DNA of 64,000 nt from Pyronema omphalodes (lineage: Eukaryota; Ascomycota; Pezizomycetes; Pezizales; Pyronemataceae), in assembly GCA_024516155.1 (NCBI GenBank), contig JAJJXM010000056.1, positions 124,001-188,000 of the forward strand. The letters run 5' to 3'. Of the stretch, positions 53,296 through 64,000 are shown piece after piece. The translations under genes were made by a program, and so were the position numbers. Positions within the stretch are counted from its first letter, which is position 1, and each line of letters opens with the position of its first letter. The notes below the pieces were generated by a model. That model was not told the origin of the DNA and ran no database searches. It was given only the letters and a program-made list of their open reading frames with translations.

Positions 53296-54924
53296 TTATC
53301 CGACAACCCCCGCATCATTAACAAATTTCCATAGCATTTTGACGAGGTGATCTGGTAGTGTGTACAAGTCGACATGGAACTCGCCCTCTGCACGCCGGAG
53401 ATGGATTAGTGATGTCTACTTAAACTTCTGGAAGAGCCATTCTTACGTTCCACATCGTTCTTAACGTAAGTTTCACTGGTCTTATGATCGTGTACCATCT
53501 GGACAACTTTTAATAAATCCTCCTCCTCGAGCTTTTGGAGACCGTCGGCAAGCTTTTCCATGTCGAACGTTACGGATCCCTACCGCATTACGTTAGTAAT
53601 TTACCCTTTGTGGAAGATGGTGTAATGATAATTGCATGGCAGCGAGAGTAAATTGGGCAAAACCAAATGCACTCAAAGGTAAGAGTGTGGGTGGGGACCA
53701 AGACGGTGTTTGTTGTGGGATGTAAGCGCTAAGCACTAGGAGAATAGACATACCGATTTTTCGCTTCGGCTCTTCTTCTTTGACCGCTCCTCTCCGTCGT
53801 TCTTACGCTTATCCTTTCTTGCGACTCCATTTTCTTCGGGAGTAGCCTCGGCTCCGGGAATAGGGCCTGATAGTGCGAGCTGCTTGAGGAGGTTCGGGCG
53901 GGGGTTTGTGAATGTCTATTGGATTATTAGCCAGTGGTCAATCGATGCTAGAGATAAGTGGGATGTATACGATGGTGTGGATGCTCTCGTACTTGTTCTT
54001 CTGGAAGTTCAAGTCGTGCTGGATATTATGATCTCCTCCCTTGTCGATAGCGTGAAGAACGAGGTTCATATCGAATTCTCCCCAACCCTTTTCTTCAATC
54101 AAAAACGGGGGCTTCTTGAGAACTATTTTTTGTCAGCTGTCGTCCGCTTATATCCATGACATTTTTATCGTAGAGAATATTTCCCATCCTCAGCAGTTCG
54201 CGGCCCAAGCCAAGAGCCCCAAGTCCTCATAGTCATCATGCTCGCCAAGAGATATCCCAAATGCATAACCCAAGCTTCGCTCACTAGCCCCTGAAGTGAC
54301 AAACGTACCTCTCGTAGGATTCGGGAAAGTCGGGTGCAATTTGTAGATGACCTTGTCGAAGACTGTAGCCGGTAGCTCCTCTCCGTTCGGTCCAAGGATG
54401 AAAACGCGGATTGACCAGGCCCTCATAGGGAAACCCTCATGTGCGGGGGGAACATCCTCACTACAGAAGCCAGCGAAACATGTCAGCGACGTCTTTCTTT
54501 GTGTCCCCAAAGCTCAAAGATGAGCCGGTAGCCAAACAACCCTTCTCTGAACAGAAAGGTAGTTCCCAGATGCCGATGGGATGAACATAATATAGCAAGT
54601 CCAGAAAGGGTAACAGGCTAAGTAATATATGCGCGTCGCGTGCTCCGGGTATACCGCGTCCTCCGCGCCATGTTTTGGCGGGTTTGGTGTTTTCAGGCAT
54701 CATGGCGATAGCTTCTTGTCTGCGGGCTTTGTCTTCAGGGGTGGTGAACATAAACGTACAGAATACTCTGCTGAGTAACCAGCTTGATCTTTCTCGAAAT
54801 CTACACTTCATTGTTAGTCCCTCATGTTCCCATGTTCCTTCTGGTCTGATTCCTCCCCACGCGGGGCTCGTGACACTTCTTCTTCTTCTTGTCTTCTCAT
54901 CTTCTGTTTACGCACCTCTGTCAT
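53296..54924 (-). CDS. TAF14: TAF14-like YEATS-domain transcription factor subunit
   Basis: Seven exons give 246 residues, close to yeast Taf14: 54924-54916, 54800-54760, 54460-54309, 54122-53971, 53915-53754, 53579-53447 and 53387-53296. All introns are GT-AG and phases agree. The N-terminal YEATS domain runs from KIKLVTQQSILEDVPP through EGFPMRAWSIRVFILG, KVIYKLHPTFPNPTR and FLIEEKGWGEFDMNL to YESIHTITFTNPRP. A basic linker (KKKSRSEKS) follows, then a C-terminal NET/ET domain (VTFDMEKLADGLQKLEEEDL ... FHVDLYTLPDHLVKMLWKFV). In yeast, Taf14 is shared by TFIID, TFIIF, SWI/SNF, INO80 and NuA3 and reads acylated histone H3. The start is the only ATG giving a spliced MTEISRKIKLVT. The 9-nt first exon is the least certain point. 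Confidence 0.88.
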
Positions 54925-55726
54925 TGTCCTATTCCTTAGGGTTTCCCGCGTGAATTCCGGGGGTTCTCGCGTGCGAACGAAGCTTGTCTTAAGGTCGGGA
55001 TTCTTAGACGGAGCTTGGGCGGTGGAAGTTGGTGCGTGTCGCGAGCGGTAAGGTTGTGTGAGGCGGTGGTGTCCCTAGTTCCTAGTTCGCTGAGGGCTAG
55101 TCACGTTGTACAAGCTGTTGGCTTGGCATGGGCGTTCAGGCGCGATTCATCAAGTGTCACCCCGAACCGCGTTAAATACTGGCGGAGCCGCAAAATGAGG
55201 CAAGACAGCATTGCTGCCACTGCTGTTTGGTTCGCCTTGAACGTTGAGGCTGCATCTGCAACAATTCCTGGATGATCGTCGCCCAATCTACACAGAGCTC
55301 AAAGTCAAGTTGCAAATTTTTAACTCCAACTAGTTTTGAAAGTAAAATAAACACGTATTGAAAAAAATATCAGAACACAGGACGCCTCCCCCTACCCTAG
55401 ATCCCCGATGAAATTCCCTATCCATCAAACAATTTCACAAAAGAAAATACCAAGCGGAGCCTTCCTCGACTCCTGATAAAGAAAGCTTCATGTAGAGACC
55501 AACAGGGATATTAGGAAAGTTAAGTCTACAAAAGAAATACCAGCGCAATGAAAACACAAAATATGAGTCAAAATACTAAATCCACGTCCAAATTCCGTTA
55601 AGAAAACCCCAGGTATTCCAAACGAAGTACAAGTCCTACCATGGGCCGTACTAGATGCCATATGTATCAACAAACCACGAATAATGCCTAAAATGCAACT
55701 AGACTGAAGAAAGACCTACCATTCCA
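54925..55726. other. Intergenic, includes TAF14 upstream region
   Basis: About 800 bp between the TAF14 start and the end of the next minus-strand gene. Short open frames near 55101-55354 lack any recognisable feature. The region presumably holds the TAF14 promoter and the 3' UTR of the 727-residue gene. Confidence 0.5.
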
Positions 55727-57910
55727 TCATACCCGTTTATGCTTTCCGTTAGTGGGCTTTCCTTTCAACTCCGAAACGTATGCTTGTCGCCTGGACCAGA
55801 TCTTCTTCGCTTGTCCCTTAGCCTTGCGCCTATACTCCCCCTCCTTTCCGAGCTTCTCTGTAAAATCTGTAACTTTCTTGGCGTCCTTAAGAATCCGTTC
55901 CTTACCAGCGCCCAACATCTCAGACACTAAAGCCATCTCTTTCTTAATCTGCCCATCCAATTCCTCGGACAAGAGCTTCGCTTCATCGGCAGCCTGATTG
56001 GCAACTTTGCGCATCTCGGAATAACCATCATCCATAATAACTTTCAACTGGGTATCATAAAACTTTCTCCAACGATCGTTCATTCTCATCCACTGTCTTC
56101 CAAGATCAACGGTAACGTTGCTCTTGAGCCGGGGTCGGGTCCTGGCTGAGATCTGGATATTCACAGTACCCCAAAATTCGTATTCATTTTCCATTCGGAC
56201 AAATAGGGTACCATTGGGGCTGGCTTCTACTTCCGATTTGATCAATACGTCGTCGCGGTAAAGCTTAACCCCGATTTGTGGTTGCTTGCGAAGCTTCTGG
56301 ATGTTCGAGGGAGGCACGATGCCTATGAGGTTCGTTCTGGGGGGAACATAAGCTACGAAACATTCGGAATCAGTTTCATTGACCGCGATGATCAGATCGC
56401 TGTTGATAAAGGATAACAAGGAGGAATCAGTCGTTGGCGTAGCTTTGACCTGTACTGCAGAAGTCGTGCTGGGTACAGCGGCTGTGGTCGTAGGGATTGG
56501 TGTGTGAGATAGGGGGATCCAGTTGGCATCAGATACTGTAGCGGGTGGAAGAGTGGATGGCACTGTATTGAGGATCCAGCACTGTAAACCGCTCACCAGG
56601 ATGTAAAGGCCGAACAAACTGGCCAGCCATAAACATGACTTGATTTGGTTGGTCATCGCAATATCACAGAGGGCGTCGAGATTGTTCTGGTACCAGTTCA
56701 ACCACCTCTCAAGCTTGCAGATGTAGCGTGGGGTGTCCTCGGATGGCTTGTCCTTGCTGTTAGGCGGAAGGGGTGTCGAAACCTTTGTAACACATCCAAG
56801 GTTACGGTTGAGTTGGCGAGGGTTCAAGTTTAGGAAAGTCGACAAATCAATAGGGACAGTCTTGTAAACACCAGGAGGCTTATCAGATTCAATGCACAGG
56901 TGGATGAGCCTTCTGTCGATGTCAATATACTGATCATTAGATTGGTGGTAGTGAGGATTCTGGGAGATAAAGATGGTAGGAATCTCATGTCTAGACATGA
57001 AAGTTCTAGCAATCACCCGTGTTGCTCTTCGTTGGCTGTTGTCGTCGTCTGAGCAGTAAATAACAGCAAGGTGAGGAAGCTTCCAACCAGGAGCCTCCAA
57101 GCGAGGACCCTTCTCGGATGAGACGGAAGAGATATTCTGGTTTCCGTTAAGCCAGAGGGACAAAATTGAGTTGGCAGCCTTTGCAGCTGTGCATACGTCA
57201 AACGTCATGTCCAAGCCGCTGCTATCAATGAGCTCTACCTCTGGGGAAGTGCTCAATGATCCAAAAGAATTAATGGGCACAATATTGAAACGCGGAGATC
57301 TAACACTGTCCCAAGATCCAGTGGAGCTAGTTGACTCAGAAAGAGCAGCTGCCAAAGCAGAGGCAAGCTTATGTTGAATATCTTCCTTTGCAACTGTGGA
57401 GCCGACATAAAGAACCCGGAAGGGTTCCTGCAATTGTAAAAGGTTGCGACTCATACTCTGACGAACGGTGCAGTAAACGTTGACAGTATCATCCAAGTGT
57501 AAGTTCCGTCGGATCTCTGTAGCCTCGTCGTCCTTGAAAACAGATAATTTTTGTGAAACTTGAATCTCGTCGGTGGTCACACCCTCGGGTTCGTCGAATA
57601 GAAACTCTTCCGGCGACGGAGGTCGGTCATGTAAGGTGTGCATACTATCGTCAAGATGGTGCCCGTCAAGACCTGCGAAAGACGGAATCGGATTGGGGTG
57701 ATCGTCTTCGTCCTCGGATTCACTTCCCGGAATGCTGCGTAGAGAATCGGTGCTGGCTGCCATACTGGACAAGCCAGCATCACTCATGTCGTCCTCGAGG
57801 GACGCAATAGACGAAGTCCCGTCGTCATCTTCATCTGACATGGTCGTAGAGTCTGTGAGTATCTCATAACTGTCTCCCATGCCCTCGCTGTCTTCCGAAC
57901 GGCCAGCCAT
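55727..57910 (-). CDS. Uncharacterised 727-residue single-pass membrane protein
   Basis: Not recognised as a named family. A single uninterrupted frame starts MAGRSEDSEGMGDSY. The first 130 residues are acidic and serine-rich (DEDDDGTSS, SESEDEDDHPNP). A folded-looking central region follows (NVYCTVRQSMSRNLLQLQEP, FRVLYVGSTVAKEDIQHKL, HLAVIYCSDDDNSQRRATRV). One strong hydrophobic segment lies at about 426-450 (LWLASLFGLYILVSGLQCWI), then a serine/threonine/proline stretch and a beta-rich part. The last 100 residues are charged, helical and basic (KKIWSRRQAYVSELKG). With no signal peptide, the acidic part is probably cytosolic or nuclear. Intron-free, unlike its neighbours. Length and composition support a real gene. 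Confidence 0.8.
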   Translation of the reverse strand: MAGRSEDSEGMGDSYEILTDSTTMSDEDDDGTSSIASLEDDMSDAGLSSMAASTDSLRSIPGSESEDEDDHPNPIPSFAGLDGHHLDDSMHTLHDRPPSPEEFLFDEPEGVTTDEIQVSQKLSVFKDDEATEIRRNLHLDDTVNVYCTVRQSMSRNLLQLQEPFRVLYVGSTVAKEDIQHKLASALAAALSESTSSTGSWDSVRSPRFNIVPINSFGSLSTSPEVELIDSSGLDMTFDVCTAAKAANSILSLWLNGNQNISSVSSEKGPRLEAPGWKLPHLAVIYCSDDDNSQRRATRVIARTFMSRHEIPTIFISQNPHYHQSNDQYIDIDRRLIHLCIESDKPPGVYKTVPIDLSTFLNLNPRQLNRNLGCVTKVSTPLPPNSKDKPSEDTPRYICKLERWLNWYQNNLDALCDIAMTNQIKSCLWLASLFGLYILVSGLQCWILNTVPSTLPPATVSDANWIPLSHTPIPTTTAAVPSTTSAVQVKATPTTDSSLLSFINSDLIIAVNETDSECFVAYVPPRTNLIGIVPPSNIQKLRKQPQIGVKLYRDDVLIKSEVEASPNGTLFVRMENEYEFWGTVNIQISARTRPRLKSNVTVDLGRQWMRMNDRWRKFYDTQLKVIMDDGYSEMRKVANQAADEAKLLSEELDGQIKKEMALVSEMLGAGKERILKDAKKVTDFTEKLGKEGEYRRKAKGQAKKIWSRRQAYVSELKGKPTNGKHKRV

Positions 57911-59687
57911 GTTGGAGGGTTGTTTCTAGTTTGCAACTACGGCGGATGACAAAATAGAGAAGAGCTTGACTGTGAAGGAGGAGTAAAGGTATAAGACGTC
58001 GGCAGTCGAGTGATTAAAAGGCAATATCGAAAAGTAGGCTTCGTCGTGGCAGGCGGGGTATGAGTACGGAACACTGTTGTTGTCGCGCTGTTGGCCGCCT
58101 TGTCCTGTGCCGTAAGTATGGGCTGAACTCAAATATTACAGTGAGAAAGGAAGGCTGTTAAGGGTGCTGTACTTGAGTGATCAGAAAGAGTACTGTATAT
58201 GCCTTAGACCGAGATTTGTTCGCAGTGATTGCAAGCTAAGCAGTCTGTCCAGCCTATCTCTTTCGAATATCGGATCGACTCAAAGACTGCAGAGGGAACT
58301 TGTGTATCGCAAACGTCGCGATTGGGCGATTCAAGATAGTCGGCTACGGGAGGGGAAGTTCACTGGAGAGACAGCGACAGCGACAGCGAAAACAGGGTTG
58401 CAGAGGCTGTAAGAGAAGAGAATGTTATTGTCTGCTAGTATTGATTTGGTAACCCTTCGTGGCTCACGGAGCTCTATGGTAAATGGAAAACGTTGCGGAA
58501 GGAGCGTCAGAAGTACCTCCGTTTCAAAAGTTGAAGATGTAGTGGTGGGGTGGGAGGGAGGAGGGGGTTCCAAGCTTGTTGTGGTGCCAGAGCAGTGGAG
58601 GGGTAGGTAAGCAGCTACCTCATCCTAGCTTCACGGGGAGCTCAGCTTAAGCAACGACGCAACGACGCAACGAAGCCTGATCATGGAAGCAGCCAACGAG
58701 AGCTCCGTCCGCAATTAGTTATCGCTGAACAAATCAGCGGCAAGCGGCATACATAAATGTCCAAAAATGACTCTACATACAGAATGTGTCATCACTCTGA
58801 AAATGACAAAAATGCATCATTTCACTGTACAAATAAATGATCGACCAAATACCAATCGGTAATGCATTAGGCGCTTCATATAAATTCTTTTGCATTCACA
58901 TCTCAAGCTCCTCCAACAAAGCCATCGCAAGCTACAAGCACCAAATCGGTAACAACAGCACTTTTTCCCGTAGATCCCTCTCTCACGCACACGCCACCAT
59001 CTGCCCCGCCCCCCTCCCGTCCACGCATCTCACTCTTTGAAAAAAATAAATCAACAAATGGCTTTTTGGAAACCTCTAAATTACCAATGCAACCACCCTC
59101 ATGCACAATTCCCCAGAAATCTCCCTCACCAAGTATTATACACAAAATCCCCCCTCACCCTATCACCAACTATCGACATGCTTTTTCTTCTCCTAAGCTG
59201 ATGCCCGGATTCCGGGGACACCCCCGTGGAGGCAACAATGCCAAACCTGGCAATGAAGCCGGCAACAGAGAAAAGTAGAGAGAAAAAAGAAGAAACGAAA
59301 GTATCCGCCAGGCGGTGCTATGACAGCAAGCGTCTTTTAAATGCGTATCCCGTTACACAAAGCAGTAAAAAAAAGATATAATATAGAAACCTAAGAAGCA
59401 GAAGACGTAAAAAGAAAACTATCTCTCAAAGTCCCAAACTACCGTCGTACAGAATTAGTCAAAGCGCAGGTTTTTTTTAGTAAAGCAACATCAAATGGGG
59501 GGAATTTATGCTTCAGGGGTTGTATAGAAACGAAGTTGGGTAACCAAAAAATTTCACAGAAAAAAAGAAACCGTAAAAACAGAATTCACAACACAAAGAC
59601 TCCCAACGAAATCCGTACGGAGTTCCGATGCACCTCGCGTCGTAGTGGTATAACCGGATTAGGTCGTGTTCTCGTCGCGTATTATGT
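57911..59687. other. Intergenic, no gene recognised
   Basis: Contains the upstream region of the 727-residue gene (57911 onward) and the downstream region of the mannosyltransferase gene (up to 59687). Several short open frames exist but none has protein-like features. No tRNA or other RNA gene seen. Confidence 0.5.
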
Positions 59688-61483
59688 TCATGGGGATGCC
59701 CATCCACCGGCAACCTTGACCCACTCGGCCAAACAACTGCCCTTTTTGCCCTCGATATCAACGATATCGGTATCGCATCTGCATCTGCATCCGACTCCGT
59801 TTTCTTTCTCGGCATCCCAGTTCTCCCAGTAGGCATCCTCCTCCTTGGCTTTTTTGTCGTCGAAGTAGGGCTCGTACCATTTCTCGCGGGGAAGCTGTTT
59901 AGCGGGCGCGTTGGCAGGACAGTGGTGGATAGTAGTGTGACGGTAACCGACATCTCTGAAGTAGTGAATTTGGGCAGGCGACAAAAGAATACCGGCAGCA
60001 ATGGAGTGAACGGGGGCGTCTCCCCACTATATAAAGTTAGTGCAAATTCCAAGTTTCTCTGGAAATAAGATCCAACGTACACGTTCGTTCCAGAAACCAC
60101 CACTCTTGTCCAACATTTGGAAGAAGTCCTCATACTCCTTGCTGCGGTAGAAATCAAGACGGGCAATCTCAAAGTTACTCCAGAAATGGCACATGTTGTA
60201 ATCCTCTCCCTCCATAGCGGTGGGGTCGACCTCAACTGGCTTACCACGTCCAGGCTCAAGCTTGAGAACATCCTCAGGTAAGTTGTCCTTGTTCTTTTCC
60301 TCCTCCTTCTTGGCGGGCTTGGGCTCAGCAAACATCTCCCACATTCCCTGGGAGGTGATGTTGTTGTTTCTCATGTACGCGGAAGAGTAGCGGAAAAGGT
60401 TAGGAACGGTCTCGCGAAGCTCCTTGACGGCGATGGTGAATCCATAGGTCTTGTTGTTCTTCTTCATCTCAACGAAAGGATCGCTGTAACGCGGTAAGTA
60501 AAAACGCCTCTTACGCGTGGGATATCGAAACTTACTAAGTCATGTCACAGTAGAACTTGATGTCTGGCTCCAAGCGCCAGTACCACTCGTATTTGGCCAA
60601 AAGCTCATGCTTGTAGAAAAATCTGCAGGCCCGCGTCAGTTATATATGAAACCGTCATTGAGAAATCCTACGAACCCGGAATAGAAGCGACACATATGAT
60701 GGTAACTTGCCATTCCACCGTACATAATGGCCTGGTCACCCTGTTTGGCGATTGCCTCCTGAGCCTCGTCCAGGTCGGCCCAGTCTGGGAAACCCCAGTG
60801 CTCCGGCTCAATTTGTCCGAATTCAACCTCGGACTGAGTGTAGTTTCTGATAGCCTCCTTGAAAGTTTCGTTGAAAACACCGTCGTTAAGGAAAACATAG
60901 GGGTAGTTGAAATGTCTGTTGAAGTGACGTTCCATATATCTCATGGAGGAGAGAACTCCCTCAAGCTCCTTATTCCTGGCCAACACGACAATAACCGCAT
61001 TCTCTCTCGGTTGGTCCGTTTGAGGCACCGAACAACCCGTGACGAAAGGCTTATCGTATTTCTCGCTGATTTTCCTGTGATTATTTAATTCATCTGTCAG
61101 CGGGCCCGGATAGCGATGTGACGGCCTCACTCGGAAAAAACCCCTTATGCCATCCCTTATTCCATCATCTATTTAGTCGCGTGGAACAAGGTTTGGTCCG
61201 GAATCTGATTGGTTTCATACCTTATTGCGGGAGGAGAACTGGAGGGCATAAGTTTCCGTCCGGGAGAGTCTGGATGCCGAACAAGCAAGAACAAGACGAG
61301 CATCAAGATGGTAAATGGAAGCATGAGGACAGCCCCGAGGGGCATTGTCACAGTCGAGCTTCCTTTTAGTCGAATTCGGCGTCGTAGAAAGGCCAGCCGT
61401 GGCGATAACCGGTGATATTGTGCGATCTCATCCAGCTTCTTCCGCGACGGAAGCAGCTGGACAATCTGGCGTACCAGACCCAT
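59688..61483 (-). CDS. Glycosyltransferase family 15 alpha-mannosyltransferase
   Basis: Five exons (61483-61221, 61074-60676, 60622-60536, 60483-60081, 60026-59688), with GT-AG introns in agreeing phase, encode 496 residues. This is a type II Golgi protein: a short basic cytosolic tail, a signal anchor (AVLMLPFTILMLVLFLLV, about residues 50-67), a stem, then the KRE2/MNT1 catalytic domain (NAVIVVLARNKEL, YPYVFLNDGVFNETF, KYEWYWRLEPDIKFYCDMTY, YNMCHFWSNFEIARLDF). The glutamate of SNFEI matches the proposed nucleophile of yeast Kre2. Family members add alpha-1,2-linked mannose from GDP-mannose to O- and N-glycans of wall proteins. It is slightly longer than yeast Kre2, with a lysine/glutamate-rich loop (KPAKKEEEKNKDN) before the SNFEI motif and a cysteine-rich C-terminus (GVGCRCRCD). 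The exact paralogue (KRE2, KTR1, KTR4 type) is not settled. Confidence 0.93.
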
Positions 61484-63024
61484 GGTTGTGGAGTATGTGA
61501 TGAAGGGTCCAGGAACTGAAAGTTGACAACCCCAACGAAGGCCTTGCTACGGGAGTTAGAGGGGGCTGCCGCAATGACCGTCGGAAATTCCGGGAGGGCG
61601 ACGACTAGATTGTCGGGTGGGGGATGGAGGTGGAGAAATTCGGCGGTGAGGTGGTGGAGGATGTTTAGATACGCAGAGAATTTAGGTGCGCGCGGGAGTA
61701 GTTGACTGTCGGATGTAAATAGGTGTTGTGAACTAGGTGTTAGGGGAGTCTAGAGTGGCAACATCCAAGCGTGCTCGTAGCAGGACTCGTAGTTCGAAAG
61801 TAGTAACAGCAGACACGCAGAGAGGCGATTAGTCGCAGCCGCAATCAGTCAGAAAAAGGTGGCAGTGAAGACAGCAGGCCTCGGGGGGAGAGAAGCGTGA
61901 TGAGGAATTTGACATGCAAGAGCAGAAAGAGTACTTGGTAGGAAAAGCGTGACAAAGATTATGAGAAGCGTGTGAACGAAAGGACGTCTGGTGGATGCTG
62001 ACAACTGGAATTCCAACCCAGAACACGAGCGAGCGTGGTATGTGGAGATGGAGCGAGAGACGCGGTGATGCCTGGAGTTGGAGGTTTGTGAACACAGATT
62101 GTAATCAAGCAAGCCTTAATAACACAGCTTGAAGACAAACTCGACCGCTTGTTATACAACCGCTGAAGGGATGCAGCTTCTCAATTTTTTTCTGAGCACT
62201 TTGCAGATGGGAGGTCTCGTCGAGTCTCGAGTGCAACTTTCCAACCTGAGACTAGATGCTCGCGGTAAAAGGGGAAAGGACATGAGGAGTCGAACCCGAT
62301 GCTGATCCCTGACGGGACGAAGGCAGCGCAAATGATCAACGAGCAGTGGCATTTGGTCCTTTCTGACGGTGGATTGGACAGATTCAGCAGAATTTAGGCA
62401 ATAGAACGCCTTGCACGACTCGAGATGACCGTGATGTCAACCGCGATAGGCGAAACGTTGATATTGCAGACGTTTATGCTGTGCGTGGATGAAATGTTAC
62501 AGACCGAGACGGATGGACACAGACGGCAGGACAGGTACACTGCTGATCCGGCTGGAGAATTATGTATGTATGTATGTCCTGGGCTCTTCTCTCCAGCGTG
62601 TTCAAAAGGGCTGATGAACATGAAAAGGCGAAGACTTGCCACACTTGACCGACGCGCCTGAACTGCTGCGCGTTCGATGCCATCCACCGCCGTCCCTATC
62701 CACAAGTACAAGCCCCTGCCGTCGATATCGACCAATCCTGACTACCCGCGTGCCATCCCAACAATTTGGTGACTTGGCATTATTCAAGCTTCACGCGTGT
62801 GTCAGTCGCCAAGAGTTCAAGTACTTCAAAATATCTACGCCGCTCACCGAAGCAACGGCGTGGAGTCTGGATCCGAATTGCTTCACAAGGACCTTAAGCT
62901 TGATAAAGTATCCCTTGTCCGACAAGGTTCTACAAGCTCCATCAGGTCCGGCAGAGCACAGCCAGACACGACAAAATCAAACAAACACCATTGGCATCCA
63001 GCATCACCACATCATATCATATCA
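61484..63024. other. Divergent intergenic region, no gene recognised
   Basis: Upstream region shared by the minus-strand mannosyltransferase and the plus-strand DUF4604 gene. It contains a short TATG microsatellite near 62562-62577. Open frames of 60-136 codons overlap on both strands without recognisable domains. Confidence 0.5.
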
Positions 63025-63675
63025 TGTCCAACGCCAAAAAGCTTAGCTATGGTTCGTGCTTCCTTGTGCTCTTTGCTTTCTCATCCTCATCTAGTTCAAC
63101 CTGATCTGTAATACCTTCCCCTACCGCATCACCATGAGCCACCGCACGCATCAATTCATGCATACTTACCAGATACAACAGAGATGGAAGAGCCTGCGTT
63201 CCTGCGTCGGATGCGGGCAGCTGCCTCCGGGCAGGGTCAACCAGAACGCTACATTGCACCCAGAAACCGGAAAGTTGCTGTTGAAGACGGAGAGGATGCG
63301 CCGGCTTATGTGATGGAGGATGGAAGCAGTATCACTCGGGAGGAGTTTCAGAAGCTTGGAGGGAAGGGAGATGACGATGAGGAGGATGCCGAAAAGAAAG
63401 CTGAAGATAAGAAGGAGGGTGAAGCTGTAGAGGAGGGGATCAAGAAAGATGGGGAAGGTGAAAAAGTGGAGGACAAAGTGGAAGGTGAGGAAACAAAGAT
63501 AACGGTGGTGGAGGCAGGCATCAAGAAGAAACGTAAAGCTGCCAAGATTGTAGGAGCAGACGACGAGTCAGAGGACGAAAAGACAAAGAAGCTTGAGAAC
63601 GCTCCTGCCAAAGACGCAAAGGGAAAGCCAAAGCCAAAGCGTAGGGTAAAGCTTTCCTTTGGCGAAGACGAGTAG
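63025..63675 (+). CDS. DUF4604-family small acidic/basic protein
   Basis: Exon 1 is 63025-63052 and exon 2 is 63182-63675; the intron starts GTTCGT and ends CAG. The spliced product is 173 residues and starts MSNAKKLSYEMEEPAFLRRM, then GQPERYIAPRNRKV and APAYVMEDGSSITREEFQKL, the conserved N-terminal pattern of DUF4604. The remainder is low-complexity lysine/glutamate/aspartate (EEDAEKKAEDKKEGEA), ending in a basic KPKPKRRVKLSFGEDE tail. Function is unknown; composition suggests a nuclear or RNA-associated protein. The start was chosen because it joins in frame to the family's usual N-terminus, which the in-exon ATG at 63184 would remove. Confidence 0.85.
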
Positions 63676-63718
63676 ACGCGTGAAATATAAACGCGTCACG
63701 AGTTCTAAACGCGAACCA

Positions 63719-63810
63719 CTGGAATCACGGAGATCACGGGAATTACGGGGGTCACTGAAATCACGGAGATCACGGGAATCACGGAGATCGCAGAAATCGC
63801 GCAGATCATG
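63719..63810 (+). repeat. Imperfect 9-10 bp tandem repeat
   Basis: About nine imperfect copies of ATCACGGAG/ATCACGGGA begin roughly 45 bp after the DUF4604 stop. It is probably a simple repeat within or next to the 3' UTR. Too short and spacerless for a CRISPR array. Confidence 0.7.
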
Positions 63811-64000
63811 AAGCAATACTCTAGCCACGCGAGATTTCCGAGCAATAACCCAAGCTGTAGTAGTATGACCATAGCCAGTCTGTAGCTGCCTGCTCTGCTT
63901 GCTCTACTCTAAGTACTGTTGCGTTCCTGGGATTCATAACCGAGAGTACACTCAGGCAGGGACGGCAATGATAAGCCCCACCGACAAAGCCTGGGAAGCT

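Noticed and set aside
62270..62310. tRNA-like T-arm (GGGTTCGACTCC on the minus strand)
   Set aside because: No D-arm, anticodon stem or acceptor pairing could be found around it; a chance match.
63719..63810. Short CRISPR-like direct repeats
   Set aside because: Units are only 9-10 bp, imperfect and without spacers, and the genome is fungal.

Overview
This is a transposon-dense block of a filamentous ascomycete genome (Pezizomycotina; the genus cannot be fixed from the window) followed by an ordinary gene-bearing stretch. The eukaryotic and fungal call rests on short GT-AG introns, Tad1-like non-LTR retrotransposons (LINEs) with a C-terminal RNase H, Ty3/Gypsy elements with a chromodomain, and three recognisable fungal genes at the right end.

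Positions 1-47570 are almost entirely nested retroelements. On the left lie an ORF1-only LINE copy (A1, minus), a reverse-transcriptase fragment (D), a complete LTR plus gag leader of a Gypsy family (Gy3), and a second ORF1-only LINE copy (A2). From 7084 to 46149 one LINE (H, plus) is split inside its RNase H domain by a 34 kb insert. That insert is a Gypsy element (Gy2, minus, 10420-44662) flanked by a 5-bp ACCTC duplication. Gy2's left LTR is split by a head-to-tail array of four LINE units (B1, C1, B2, C2; 10534-34068), and its right LTR is split at the same nucleotide by a further unit (B3). Unit C2 is in turn split inside ORF1 by a young, nearly intact Gypsy of the same family as Gy2 (Gy1, plus, 23913-32804, 5-bp TGGCA duplication). 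The insertion order is therefore H, Gy2, B/C array, Gy1.

The most unusual feature is the B/C system. C is an autonomous two-ORF LINE with an ATGA stop-start overlap. B carries only ORF1 and a short 3' region, shares C's 3' tail, and looks like an ORF2-deleted partner comparable to mammalian HAL1. Every B and C unit sits at a GATTAGTT target in the Gypsy LTR, and a copy of that target is regenerated at every junction. This is what a site-specific LINE that builds tandem arrays would leave behind. A second LINE family (H with A1) shows the same autonomous/ORF1-only pairing.

Positions 46150-53295 hold LTR and gag fragments, a 2.3 kb inverted repeat with a 61-67 bp minisatellite, and degraded LINE remnants. 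From 53296 on the window is normal euchromatin: TAF14 (YEATS and NET domains, seven exons), an uncharacterised 727-residue single-pass membrane protein, a family 15 alpha-mannosyltransferase (five exons), and a small DUF4604 protein (two exons). Coordinates and exon boundaries were worked out by eye. Element similarities are by-eye comparisons, not computed alignments.
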